Shown: positions 32,524 to 40,819 of the stretch, piece after piece | Layout of the letters: the number at the start of each line of letters is the position of its first letter | Position numbering within the stretch: the stretch's first letter is position 1 | NCBI RefSeq assembly: GCF_014192575.1 | Contig: NZ_JACHYC010000008.1 | Coordinates: 295,922-359,921 of the forward strand | From: Variovorax sp. Sphag1AA | Lineage (GTDB): Bacteria; Pseudomonadota; Gammaproteobacteria; Burkholderiales; Burkholderiaceae_C | DNA: 64,000 nt | Direction of reading: 5' to 3' | The notes under the pieces: model-generated | Databases searched by the model: none | The model's input: the letters and a program-made list of their open reading frames with translations, nothing else | What the model was told of the DNA's origin: nothing | Translations under genes and position numbers: made by a program

Positions 32524-33701
32524 ACGCCAACGTTGCGGATCAAGCGAACGTCTCCGCAAACTTCTTTGCGGAGTTGCCCCTGCTCGAGAGTGCGAGGAAT
32601 ACCTTCGACCCGCACCAATACCGGCCTGCGCCTGATGACTGGGCGCTCGTGGTGACCGATGTCGTCGATTCCACCGTCGCCGTCGAAAAGGGGCTTCACA
32701 AGTCGGTGAACTTCGTGGCCGCCATGGGCATCGCGGGTCTACGCAACCTTTGCGCGCCTCTCCGAATTCCGTTTCTTTTCGGCGGGGATGGCGCGGTCGT
32801 GCTCGTTCCTCCGACAAAGATCGAGGAGGCCCGTGTCGAGCTTGCACGCGTTCGGCGGCAGGCTGCGCGAGACTTCGGCCTCAGTTTGCGCGTGGGCCTG
32901 GTATCGGTGGAGATCTTGCGACGCTTTGGGTGCGACGTTCGGGTTGGCAGGTTCGAGCCGACGCCCGGAAACAGCTTCGGCGTGTTCCTGGGTGGCGGCG
33001 TCGGACTGCTCGACGCTGCCGTGAAGGGACGCGGGAACAGCGAACTGACCCAGCTTTGCGTCATCCCGGAAGCGCTGGACGACGGGCAGCCAGTCAACCT
33101 CGAAGGCTTGTCGTGTCGCTGGGACACGCTGCATTCGAGCCGCGGAACGATCCTGACGTTGATCGTTTGCGGGTCGGATGATCTTGGCGCGATACACGCC
33201 GAGATCATGCGGATTGCCGGTCCGGAGACGCAGGCGAACCCTGTCAGCCTGGCCACCTTGCGGGCGCGCTGGCCGCCTAAAGGTTTCATGTTGGAGGCAC
33301 GGGCGCGCCGCCGCGGCGGCTCCCTGATTGCATGGACCGCGCGCGTGCTGGCGGAGACGCTCCTGGCCCGCCTTGTGCTGGCTCGCGGCAAGCCGATCGG
33401 AAACTTTGACCCGGAACGCTATCGCCGCGAGATCGTCACGAACACCGATTTCTGCAAGCACGACGAGACGCTCTGTCTGGTGATCGACTGCCCGAATGCC
33501 TGCGTCGGTGACGTTCAACGCTATCTGTCCGAAAGGGCGCAGGCGGGTGGCCTGCGTTACGGGATGCACTGCTCGGATACCGCGCTGATGACGTGCCTGG
33601 TGTTGTCGCCCTCCGACAGTCTTCACGTGCATTTCGTGGATGGCGGTGGGGGTGGTTACACGAGCGCTTCAAAGGGCTTGAAGGGACGCGCAAAGGTCTG
33701 A
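32520..33701 (+). CDS. DUF3095 family protein (adenylate cyclase-like)
   Basis: A 393-residue DUF3095 protein. The N-terminal half resembles a nucleotide cyclase fold: WALVVTDVVDSTVAVEKG gives an Asp at the metal position and PFLFGGDGAVVLVPP the second acidic loop, but the Asn/Arg pair of class III cyclases is not obvious. Function is unknown; it may be an inactive or divergent cyclase. Coupled to the PPC protein by a 4-bp overlap. Convergent with the methyltransferase gene, 11 bp apart. Confidence 0.85.
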   Translation: MNANVADQANVSANFFAELPLLESARNTFDPHQYRPAPDDWALVVTDVVDSTVAVEKGLHKSVNFVAAMGIAGLRNLCAPLRIPFLFGGDGAVVLVPPTKIEEARVELARVRRQAARDFGLSLRVGLVSVEILRRFGCDVRVGRFEPTPGNSFGVFLGGGVGLLDAAVKGRGNSELTQLCVIPEALDDGQPVNLEGLSCRWDTLHSSRGTILTLIVCGSDDLGAIHAEIMRIAGPETQANPVSLATLRARWPPKGFMLEARARRRGGSLIAWTARVLAETLLARLVLARGKPIGNFDPERYRREIVTNTDFCKHDETLCLVIDCPNACVGDVQRYLSERAQAGGLRYGMHCSDTALMTCLVLSPSDSLHVHFVDGGGGGYTSASKGLKGRAKV

Positions 33702-33712
33702 TCTGGCGCGCG

Positions 33713-34978
33713 CTACCCTGGATCGCGATGTCGCAAGGTGAAGAGCCCCACATCGACGCGACCAGCGCGAAAGCCGGCTTCGCAATAGCAGAGGTAGTAC
33801 TCCCAGAGCCTGCGAAATCGCGCATCGAACCCCATTGCTTCGATCGCTGGCCAGGCATGGATGAAACGCTGCCGCCAATGCACGAGCGTCGTCGCGTAGC
33901 TCTCTCCGAACGACTCCACCCGCTCGATTGCAAAGCCCGCACGCAGGGCCTGCGCTTGCAGAGCGCCCCATGATGGGAGCATGCCCCCTGGGAAGATCAG
34001 CCGCTGGATGAAGTCGGCGCTCTCGCGGTAGTGCGCGAACTGCGTGTCGTCGATAGTGATGACCTGCAGCACCGCGAGGCCAGCCGGCTTTAATCGCCGG
34101 CGCAGCGTGTCGAAATAGCCGGGCCAGAAGTGCTCGCCGACCGCCTCCAGCATTTCGACGGAAACAATGCGGTCGTAGGTCCCGCGCACATCGCGATAGT
34201 CCTGCAACCGCAAGTCCAACAGTGACTGCACGCCCTCTTTGGTGGCACGCAGTCGGGCGTGCGCGAGTTGTTCGGTTGAAAGCGTCAGCCCGGTCACGTG
34301 CGCTCGGCGATCCCGTGCGAGTGCGACTGCCAGCGCGCCCCAGCCGCATCCGATCTCCAGCACGGAGGCGTCCGCTGGGAGATCCAGCAGTTCGACGATG
34401 CGCGCAAGCTTGTTCGCCTGGGCCTCCTCGAGCGATTCGGCGCCGGAGCGCCACAGCGCGCTGGAATAGATCAGCTCGGGATCGAGCCACTGCGCATAGA
34501 ACTCGTTGCCCAGGTCGTAGTGGAAGGAAATGTTCTCGCGGCTTCCCCGACGCGTATTGCGGCGCATGAGATGCCGCAGGCGATCGATGCCACGCATCGC
34601 CTTCGATCCCCTGATCGCAGCCATCCAGTGCGACTCATTGCGCAGGGCCAGCAGCAGCAGGGCCGTGAGGTCCGGGGTCGACCAGTCTGCGTCGCGATAG
34701 GACCTCGCGAAACCGATGTCGCCTTGCAGCACCAGTCGCAGCAACGGGCGCCACCGATGCAACACCACAGTGACATGCGGGCCTGCGAGCATGCCGCGGC
34801 CCTCGATGCGGCTCCCGTCTGGCAGCTCGACCGTCATTGCACCTGCGTGCATCCGCTTCATCAAGCGTTCCACAAGCCGCCGCAGCGGTTGCATTGCCGA
34901 ACCGACGAGGCCACCAGACCGAGGCTCGAGCGTTGCGGGCGTCGCGGGAGTTGCCTTCGATGGCTCGGATGACGTCAT
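33713..34978 (-). CDS. cyclopropane-fatty-acyl-phospholipid synthase-like SAM methyltransferase
   Basis: A 421-residue CFA-synthase-family enzyme that transfers a methyl group from SAM to unsaturated acyl chains of phospholipids. It has an N-terminal lipid-binding region, then SFHYDLGNEFYAQWLDPELIYSSALW, SAM motif VLEIGCGWGALAVALA, and SVEMLEAVGEHFWPGYF. It is the third gene of the flavin oxidoreductase-DUF1365-methyltransferase operon, with ATGA coupling to DUF1365. A second family member lies at 39771. Products could be cyclopropane, methyl-branched or furan fatty acids. Confidence 0.92.
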   Translation of the reverse strand: MTSSEPSKATPATPATLEPRSGGLVGSAMQPLRRLVERLMKRMHAGAMTVELPDGSRIEGRGMLAGPHVTVVLHRWRPLLRLVLQGDIGFARSYRDADWSTPDLTALLLLALRNESHWMAAIRGSKAMRGIDRLRHLMRRNTRRGSRENISFHYDLGNEFYAQWLDPELIYSSALWRSGAESLEEAQANKLARIVELLDLPADASVLEIGCGWGALAVALARDRRAHVTGLTLSTEQLAHARLRATKEGVQSLLDLRLQDYRDVRGTYDRIVSVEMLEAVGEHFWPGYFDTLRRRLKPAGLAVLQVITIDDTQFAHYRESADFIQRLIFPGGMLPSWGALQAQALRAGFAIERVESFGESYATTLVHWRQRFIHAWPAIEAMGFDARFRRLWEYYLCYCEAGFRAGRVDVGLFTLRHRDPG

Positions 34979-35772
34979 CACGAGTCCTTGTTCCTGGTGA
35001 TGGAGACCTCGGCAACGGCATCGCCGGGATGTGGCCGCAGGCGGATGCCCTTGAGCCACAGCAGGAGCGCCTCCCAGTGGATCGCCGCCACGACCTTGAG
35101 CGTGAGCAGCGGATAGGTGAAGAACGCGAACGCCAGGACCCGGTCGGTCAGTGGCCGGCGTTGGGCCTCCATGTGTGCGACGAGCATGGGCCCCTGGGCA
35201 TCGCTTGCCGTGATCGCGAGCTTCAACCCTTCCCTGTCGGGGCCGGGCGGCTCGATGTCGAAGCGATAGCGCATGTCGAGGTCGAGAAAGGGCGACACAT
35301 GAAGTTGCTTGGCGCAATGCTGCGTGATGCGCTTCTCGTAACGGGCTGCAAGCGGGACCTCGATGAGATAGCTGTGCCGCTCACCGAAGGTGTTGTTGAC
35401 TTCATAGACGACGGCCTGCAGTTCTCCTTGCGGACCACGACAGAGATACACGCTCAGGGGATTGAACACATACCCGAGAACACGGGGCATGCACAGCAAC
35501 TGGATCGTGCCGCCAGTGGGAAGCTGCGCGGCACGCAGCTGGCGCTCGATGTGGTCGCGCAATGTGCGCCCGTCGCCGGCACCGTGGTCGCGCGAATGCA
35601 GGCTGAAGATGTTGAAGCGGTCCACGGAAAGCAGGCGCAGACGTTGCGCAAGACTCGGCAGCTCGTCGAGATCCACCAGCAGCCAGAAGACGCGGTAGCG
35701 CAAGCGGTGCGATGCGGGACGCACGCGCCAGTGCGCGACGCTGCCGGCATAGAAGGCCGAGCGAGTGCTCAT
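34978..35772 (-). CDS. DUF1365 family protein
   Basis: A 264-residue DUF1365 protein. Typical features: SAFYAGSVAHWRVRPASHRLRYRVFWLLVDLDELP, FNPLSVYLC, and VYEVNNTFGERHSYLI. In many bacteria it accompanies a flavin amine-oxidase-like protein and a CFA-type methyltransferase, exactly as here, and takes part in unusual fatty-acid modification. The ATG at 35772 overlaps the oxidoreductase stop (ATGA). No chemistry can be assigned from sequence. Confidence 0.9.
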   Translation of the reverse strand: MSTRSAFYAGSVAHWRVRPASHRLRYRVFWLLVDLDELPSLAQRLRLLSVDRFNIFSLHSRDHGAGDGRTLRDHIERQLRAAQLPTGGTIQLLCMPRVLGYVFNPLSVYLCRGPQGELQAVVYEVNNTFGERHSYLIEVPLAARYEKRITQHCAKQLHVSPFLDLDMRYRFDIEPPGPDREGLKLAITASDAQGPMLVAHMEAQRRPLTDRVLAFAFFTYPLLTLKVVAAIHWEALLLWLKGIRLRPHPGDAVAEVSITRNKDS

Positions 35773-37136
35773 GAGGCCGTCGCCAGTGGCGCTCGCAGGT
35801 GGATGCGTCCCGACTCGGCTGCCACGTCCCATGGCCGGCGCACGCCTCCCAGTGCTTCGGCGACAGCGAGCCCGGCCTGCAATCCGTCTTCATGAAAGCC
35901 GGCGCCGAAGTACGCGCCGCAGAACCAGAGACGCCGGCGGCCCTGCAGCGACCAGAGTTCGCGCTGTGCGCGAATCGCGGCGGCATCGAAGAGCGGGTGT
36001 TCGTACAGCTCGCTGCGGATCACACTGCGCGGGTCCGGCTCGCGAAAAGGGTTGAGCGAGAGGAACAGCGGTGACACGCCCGGCAGACGCTGAAGCCTGT
36101 TCATCCAGTAGGTGACGCAAGGCCCCTTCGCGTCCCCTCGATCGGCGGTGTAGTTCCAGCTGGACCATACGCGGGCGCGGCGAGGCATGAGCGTCGGGTC
36201 GGTGTGCAGTACGGCGTGGTTGCGGCTGTACCGGAATGCGCCGAGCAATCTCGCCTCAAGGGGACTCGCGTCGAGCAACAGGCGCAGGGCCTGGTCGGCG
36301 TGTGTCGCGATCACCACCTCATCGAAGCGCTCGGCCTGGCCGCGCCCTTCGGTGTGGACCCAGACGCCATCTTGCGCGGGGCGCACCTCCAGCGCCGCGC
36401 TCGCGAGGCGAAGCCGGCTTCCGACAGCTTGCATCAGCTTCTCGACGTAGCGCCGGCTTCCGCCGCGCACCGTGCGCCATGAAGGCCTGTTGCCGAAACT
36501 GAGGAGTTGATGGTTCTCGCAGAAGCGAATGAAGGATTCGGTCGGGTACTGGCCGATGCGGGCAGCCGGGGTCGACCAGATGGCGGCGGCCATCGGATAG
36601 AGATGGTCCTCGCGGAACGCACGCCCGTAGCCTCGCAAGTCCAGGTACAGATCGAGCGGCATCAGCCCCACGCCGCCGGCGTCGGCCGGCGCTTGCCGAT
36701 AGAAGCGCACCAGGTCGCGCAACATCGACCAGAAGCGCAGGTTGACCAGGTTGCGGCGCTGCGCGAAGAGCCCGCGCAGATCGGTGCCCGAATACTCCAG
36801 CGCGCCACGGTCGAGGCTAACGCCGAAGGACATGTCCGAAGCGTCGGTCTCCACGCCCAGGTGCGCGAACAGGGCGGTCAGGTTCGGATAGGCCGCCTCG
36901 TTGTAGACGATGAAGCCGGTGTCGACCGGCACCGGCGCACCGTTCGCCCCCGGTACGTCGACCGTATTGCTGTGCCCCCCGGCGCGGCGGTCGGCCTCGA
37001 ACACGGTGACCCGATGGCGTTGCGACAGCAGCCAGGCTGCCGACAAGCCGGAAATGCCACTTCCGATCACGGCCACATCGAGCGGCGGCGTTGCCCGGGT
37101 CCGGTGGCGCTTGTCAGTGTCGGCAGCTAGGGGCAT
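35769..37136 (-). CDS. FAD-dependent oxidoreductase (amine-oxidase-like, fatty-acid modification)
   Basis: A 455-residue flavoprotein. The dinucleotide motif VAVIGSGISGLSAAWLLSQRHRVTVFEADRRAGGHS binds FAD; a YFGAGFHEDGLQAGLAVAEAL block closes the FAD site. It is grouped with CFA methyltransferase and DUF1365 genes; in Rhodobacter sphaeroides a comparable flavoprotein desaturates methylated acyl chains on the way to furan fatty acids. I chose the ATG at 37136, immediately before the Rossmann domain and only 9 nt downstream of the -10-like CGTA, so the mRNA may be nearly leaderless. First gene of the operon, divergent from the ECF sigma factor. Confidence 0.9.
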   Translation of the reverse strand: MPLAADTDKRHRTRATPPLDVAVIGSGISGLSAAWLLSQRHRVTVFEADRRAGGHSNTVDVPGANGAPVPVDTGFIVYNEAAYPNLTALFAHLGVETDASDMSFGVSLDRGALEYSGTDLRGLFAQRRNLVNLRFWSMLRDLVRFYRQAPADAGGVGLMPLDLYLDLRGYGRAFREDHLYPMAAAIWSTPAARIGQYPTESFIRFCENHQLLSFGNRPSWRTVRGGSRRYVEKLMQAVGSRLRLASAALEVRPAQDGVWVHTEGRGQAERFDEVVIATHADQALRLLLDASPLEARLLGAFRYSRNHAVLHTDPTLMPRRARVWSSWNYTADRGDAKGPCVTYWMNRLQRLPGVSPLFLSLNPFREPDPRSVIRSELYEHPLFDAAAIRAQRELWSLQGRRRLWFCGAYFGAGFHEDGLQAGLAVAEALGGVRRPWDVAAESGRIHLRAPLATAS

Positions 37137-37145
37137 GTTGGCTTG

Positions 37146-37171
37146 TACGCAGCCGCTCAGCGTTTGGATCC
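37146..37171 (-). promoter_or_regulatory. ECF-type promoter of the flavin oxidoreductase-DUF1365-methyltransferase operon
   Basis: Reading the minus strand: GGATCC (37171-37166), 16-nt spacer, CGTA (37149-37146), then 9 nt to the ATG. The same architecture occurs at two other start regions in this cluster, and TGATCC/CGTA is the pattern I recall for ChrR-controlled ECF11 sigma factors. Confidence 0.65.
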
Positions 37172-37187
37172 CTTGCTGTGAACCCTG

Positions 37188-37213
37188 TGATCTAATCGCC
37201 CGCGCGGCACGTA
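37188..37213 (+). promoter_or_regulatory. ECF-type autoregulatory promoter of the sigma/anti-sigma operon
   Basis: TGATCT (37188-37193), 16-nt spacer, CGTA (37210-37213), then 8 nt to an in-frame ATG at 37222. It lies back to back with the promoter at 37146-37171, so one 70-bp region drives both divergent units. Confidence 0.65.
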
Positions 37214-37308
37214 AGAGCCGCATGGACAGGGTTCACCAGCCACCGATTCCGGCAGCCCAGCGCTCGCCCTGGCTGTCGATCGTGCCAAAGCATCCACGGC
37301 GGGGGGAC

Positions 37309-37869
37309 ATGCCGACGAGCGAAGAACTCAACAGCCTGGCGTTGGCCGTGGCAAGGGATGCCGACCGGCAGGCCTTCGCCGCGCTGTTCAAGCATTTCGC
37401 ACCGAGGATCAAGTCCTACCTGATCCGCTGCGGCACCAGCGACGCGCTGGCTGAAGAGCTGGCGCAGGAAACCATGGTCAACGTGTGGCGCAAGGCCACG
37501 AGCTTCGACCCTGATCGCGCCGGCCTGTCCACCTGGATCTTCACGATTGCCCGCAACGTGCGGGTGGACTACTTCCGGCGACACGATCATCCGGTGGTCG
37601 TCGACCTGCATGACGACTCCGAAGCGCATCCCGACACATCCCCCGCGCTCGACGAGCAGGTCCTCGCGCACGAACGCGAGTCGCGCGTGCGCATGGCGCT
37701 GGCGCGCTTGCCGGAGGAGCAGGCGCTGATCCTGCGCCTTTCCTTTTTCGAAGAACGGCCGCACGCGCGCATCGCGAGCGAGCTTGGCATCCCTCTGGGC
37801 ACCGTCAAGTCGCGCGTGAGGCTGGCGGTCCATCATCTGCGTCGATTGCTCGACGGTCTCGAGCCATGA
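37309..37869 (+). CDS. rpoE: ECF RNA polymerase sigma factor, RpoE/ECF11 type
   Basis: A 186-residue ECF sigma factor. Region 2 spans residues about 15-85 (FKHFAPRIKSYLIRCG, ELAQETMVNVWRKATSFDPDRAGLSTWIFTIARNVRVDYFRR); region 4 about 120-180 (LARLPEEQALILRLSFFEERPHARIASELGIPLGTVKSRVRLAVHHLRR). The cognate anti-sigma gene overlaps the stop. In Rhodobacter sphaeroides this family responds to singlet oxygen. Start: ATG 37309 follows a G-rich stretch; an in-frame ATG at 37222 sits 8 nt after the promoter and would add 29 residues as a leaderless start. Confidence 0.94.
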   Translation: MPTSEELNSLALAVARDADRQAFAALFKHFAPRIKSYLIRCGTSDALAEELAQETMVNVWRKATSFDPDRAGLSTWIFTIARNVRVDYFRRHDHPVVVDLHDDSEAHPDTSPALDEQVLAHERESRVRMALARLPEEQALILRLSFFEERPHARIASELGIPLGTVKSRVRLAVHHLRRLLDGLEP

Positions 37870-38519
37870 TCCATCACCATCCCGCCGACAACCTTCTGCT
37901 GGGCCTCGCCGCGGGCAGCCTTTCCGGAGGCGCCGCACTGCTGGTGACGAGTCATCTGGAGGCGTGCGCGCATTGCCGCGATCGGCTGCTGGTTCTCGAA
38001 GCCGCCGGCGGGGCTTTGCTCGATGCGCTGGAGCCGCAAGCGCTGGCTCCCGACGCACTGGCCAGGACGATGGCCGCCATCGAAGCGCCTGCGCTGAAGT
38101 CCGCACCGGCAGAGCGCGGCGGCGGGCTTCCCAGCGCGCCCGAAGGCATGCGTTGGCCGGACGCGCTGAGCGTTTGCAGCGCCACGCCTTGGCGCTGGAT
38201 CGGCCCCGGCATGCGATGGAGCCGCGTGTCAGTGCCGTCCGATCCGATGGCCAAGGTCTTCCTGCTTCGCATGGGCGCGGGCAAGAAACTCGCGATGCAC
38301 ACGCATGGTGGCTGCGAACTCACGCAGGTCCTGCATGGCCGCTTCCACGACGGGCGCGACTTGTTCGCCGTCGGAGATTTCGACGAAACCGACGGCACGG
38401 TACTGCATCAGCCGGAAGTGCAGGTCAGCGGCGAATGCATCTGCCTGGCCAGCATCGAAGGCGGCCTGATGTTCCAGGGCGTGATCGCGCGAACGCTCGG
38501 GACGCTGATGGGCATGTAG
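37866..38519 (+). CDS. chrR: ChrR-type zinc/cupin anti-sigma factor
   Basis: A 217-residue anti-sigma factor. The N-terminal zinc anti-sigma domain has H5, H30, C34 and C37; the C-terminal cupin has metal residues H145, H147, E151 and H181. These match the ligand positions of R. sphaeroides ChrR with small constant offsets. It holds the sigma factor inactive until singlet oxygen or related stress triggers release. ATGA overlap with the sigma gene ensures matched synthesis. Convergent with DUF2177, 18 bp apart. Confidence 0.95.
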   Translation: MIHHHPADNLLLGLAAGSLSGGAALLVTSHLEACAHCRDRLLVLEAAGGALLDALEPQALAPDALARTMAAIEAPALKSAPAERGGGLPSAPEGMRWPDALSVCSATPWRWIGPGMRWSRVSVPSDPMAKVFLLRMGAGKKLAMHTHGGCELTQVLHGRFHDGRDLFAVGDFDETDGTVLHQPEVQVSGECICLASIEGGLMFQGVIARTLGTLMGM

Positions 38520-38537
38520 GGGCCGGGCGCGCGCGGC

Positions 38538-38966
38538 TCACCCATCGCCACGAGGCGCGGCCGCCGCAGCCATCGCTGCGCGGCACCCGGCGGCGGAAGC
38601 CACGGCAGTAAGGAAAGTGCCCCACGCCAGATCGACAAGGGTCAGCAACCAGGGCCACTGCTTCAGGGTCGCCTGGTTGGTGAGGTCGTAAGTGGCGTAC
38701 GCGAGCAGCCCCAGGAAGGCGCCCCGCCAGAAGGCCAGCCGCACACGTCGCCGAACCGCGGCCGGGCTCACCGCGAACACCACCACGCCCGCGATGTAGA
38801 TGGCGTAGAAAGCGAGCGCCGGTGCGAGCGCGAAGCGCTCCGACATCAGATGACCGATTTGCGGGCGGTAGAGCAGGTTGGCCATGCCGGTCAGCCACAC
38901 CGCGTCCAGCGCCAGCATGGTCATGGCGGCGGCGAGATAGGCGACGAAGAACTGCCGGACGGACAT
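38538..38966 (-). CDS. DUF2177 family membrane protein
   Basis: A 142-residue membrane protein with four predicted helices (FFVAYLAAAMTMLALDAVWL, ALAPALAFYAIYIAGVVVFAV, FWRGAFLGLLAYATYDLTN, LLTLVDLAWGTFLTAVASAAG). The pattern LDAVWL ... GLLAYATYDLTNQATLKQWP is characteristic of DUF2177. It begins 16 bp after the DUF1295 gene stop; an upstream in-frame ATG at 39023 would overlap that gene and is less likely. Function unknown; last of the second lipid operon. Confidence 0.9.
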   Translation of the reverse strand: MSVRQFFVAYLAAAMTMLALDAVWLTGMANLLYRPQIGHLMSERFALAPALAFYAIYIAGVVVFAVSPAAVRRRVRLAFWRGAFLGLLAYATYDLTNQATLKQWPWLLTLVDLAWGTFLTAVASAAGCRAAMAAAAAPRGDG

Positions 38967-38982
38967 GCCATCGATCTCCAGT

Positions 38983-39774
38983 TCATCCAGCCGTCCGTCG
39001 CGGCGGCCACGGCAGGAAGGCATTGGTGCGCGCGATGTAGTCCCGGTACGCGGGTCGGCGCTGCGCGATGTCCTTTTCGAGCAGGGAGACGCCCGAGACC
39101 TTGAGCAGCAGCAGGCTCATCACGACAGGCGACACGATGCTCCACGCCCCACTCCACCCAGCGCCGTGCACCGCCATCAGCCACAGGCCCCACCAGACGC
39201 AGCATTCGCCGAAGTAGTTTGGGTGCCGCGTGTAACGCCACAGTCCGCGGTCCATCACTCGGCGGCGATGCTCGGGATCGGCCTTGAAGCGCGCGAGCTG
39301 CGCGTCGCCGATCGCTTCGAACGCAATGCCGAAGGCGGCGAGTGCTGCGCCCACGGTGTCGGGCCATCCCCAAGGGTGCTCGCCCACGGCGCCAGCGAGG
39401 AAGGGGGCCGCCACGATCCACGCGAGCACGGCCTGGAGTCCGAACACGAGATAGAGGCTCTTCCAGCCGAAGCCCGGTTCATTGCGCAATCGCATGTCGC
39501 GATAGCGGCGATCTTCACCGTGGCCCCAGTTGCGCGCTGTGACATAGACGCCCAATCGCAGGGCCCATGCGGTGCCGAGCAGCGCCATGACGATGGCCCG
39601 TTGGGTGGGCGCACCCGGTAGCAGGAACACCGGAATCAAGCCCGCACCCCCGACCGCAACCGGCCAGGCGCGATCAGCGAGGCTGGCATCCTTGCGGACC
39701 AGGCTGCAAAGCCATGTGAGCACGCCCAGGGCGAGGCAGAACGCAAGTGCTATGAGAGCGATCTGCAGCTTCAT
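38983..39774 (-). CDS. DUF1295 family membrane protein (steroid 5-alpha-reductase/isoprenylcysteine methyltransferase-like)
   Basis: A 263-residue integral membrane protein. The conserved C-terminal block is GLWRYTRHPNYFGECCVWWGLWLMAV, shared by 3-oxo-5-alpha-steroid dehydrogenase C-terminal and related SAM or NADPH-using membrane enzymes; EKDIAQRRPAYRDYIARTNAFLPWPPR ends it. The ATG at 39774 overlaps the methyltransferase stop (ATGA). In the stress-lipid context it may reduce or methylate a lipid double bond; this is inference. Confidence 0.9.
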   Translation of the reverse strand: MKLQIALIALAFCLALGVLTWLCSLVRKDASLADRAWPVAVGGAGLIPVFLLPGAPTQRAIVMALLGTAWALRLGVYVTARNWGHGEDRRYRDMRLRNEPGFGWKSLYLVFGLQAVLAWIVAAPFLAGAVGEHPWGWPDTVGAALAAFGIAFEAIGDAQLARFKADPEHRRRVMDRGLWRYTRHPNYFGECCVWWGLWLMAVHGAGWSGAWSIVSPVVMSLLLLKVSGVSLLEKDIAQRRPAYRDYIARTNAFLPWPPRRTAG

Positions 39775-40811
39775 TCGCGCTTCTCGAAAAGATAGTGGCT
39801 CACCCACCACTGCTGGCCACGATCGAAGCCGAACAGCTCCGCTACCGCCATGAAGAAGAGTCGCCAACGCATCCACCACACAGCGGCGGCACTTCCGTAG
39901 ATGGCGCAGAACAGCGGTTGCAGCTCGGCGCGGTTGGCATCCATTCTGCTCAGCCATTCCTCGGCGGTGCGCTGGTAGTGCGTTCCGTCCCACCGCCAGC
40001 GCTGCACGAGCCGCAGGTCGTCCTGGCAGTGCAGCGCGAGATCGTCGCTCGGCATCATCCCGCCGGAGAAGAAATGCTGGCTCATCCAGTCGCTGGCGTC
40101 ACGCTCGACAAATGCGTACGGCACCGACCTGTGCGCGAACACATGCAGGAAGAACTTTCCACCTGGATCCAACCAGCGCGCGACCTGCGCGAAGGCGCGA
40201 GGCCAGTTGCGCAGGTGCTCGAACATCTCGACCGAGACCACGCGATCGAAGCGCTCCGCGGTGTCGAACTCATTGATGTCGCAGGTGATGACGCGAACGT
40301 TGTCGAGCCCCCGACGGCCTGCCTCGGCTTCGAGGAAGCGGCGCTGGGAACAGGAGTTGGACAGCGCCGTGACTGTGCTTCGTGGATACGCCGCGGCCAT
40401 CCAGAGCGTCAGTGATCCCCATCCGCAGCCGAGTTCAAGCACGTTCTGACCATCGGCCAGCTGCGCGCGTTCGCAGGTCTGCGCGAGCGCGGCTTGCTCT
40501 GCGTTCGACAACGTTGTAGTCCCCTGCGGCCAGTAGGCGCTGCTGTATTTGCGGTGAGGACCGAGGACGGTGGCGAAGAACTCCGGCGGCAGTTCGTAAT
40601 GCTGCTCGTTGGCCCTTTCCGGCAATAGCGCGAGTGCGGCGGTTCGCATGCGCTCGACGAAGTGCTGGGTTCGATCCGCCTCATCCGTCGCACCCCTTTG
40701 CACCTCAGCGAGCCGCGAACGGATCAGCCTGCGGATGCCGGCGCGAGCCACTTGATCGGACACCCAGCCTTGCTCGGCCCAGTTGATCAACGCGGATGAA
40801 AGGCTTGCCAT
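39771..40811 (-). CDS. CFA synthase-family SAM methyltransferase (second, UfaM-like candidate)
   Basis: A 346-residue member of the cyclopropane fatty acid synthase superfamily. The CFA-type domain has NVLELGCGWGSLTLWMAAAYP (SAM motif), SNSCSQRRFLEAEA, RVVSVEMFEHLRNWPRAFAQV and FFSGGMMPSDDLALHCQ. It lacks the N-terminal lipid-binding extension of the 33713 gene, so the two are different subfamilies. ATG at 40811 lies 8 nt after a CGTA promoter element, supporting it over an upstream ATG at 40877 that precedes the -35. First gene of a DUF1295-DUF2177 operon. Confidence 0.9.
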   Translation of the reverse strand: MASLSSALINWAEQGWVSDQVARAGIRRLIRSRLAEVQRGATDEADRTQHFVERMRTAALALLPERANEQHYELPPEFFATVLGPHRKYSSAYWPQGTTTLSNAEQAALAQTCERAQLADGQNVLELGCGWGSLTLWMAAAYPRSTVTALSNSCSQRRFLEAEAGRRGLDNVRVITCDINEFDTAERFDRVVSVEMFEHLRNWPRAFAQVARWLDPGGKFFLHVFAHRSVPYAFVERDASDWMSQHFFSGGMMPSDDLALHCQDDLRLVQRWRWDGTHYQRTAEEWLSRMDANRAELQPLFCAIYGSAAAVWWMRWRLFFMAVAELFGFDRGQQWWVSHYLFEKRE

Positions 40812-40819
40812 GCTGCCTA

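Noticed and set aside
34979..35317. N-terminal extension of the 33713 methyltransferase frame
   Set aside because: It overlaps DUF1365 in another frame; the ATG at 34978 gives an ATGA junction and the family's expected N-terminus.
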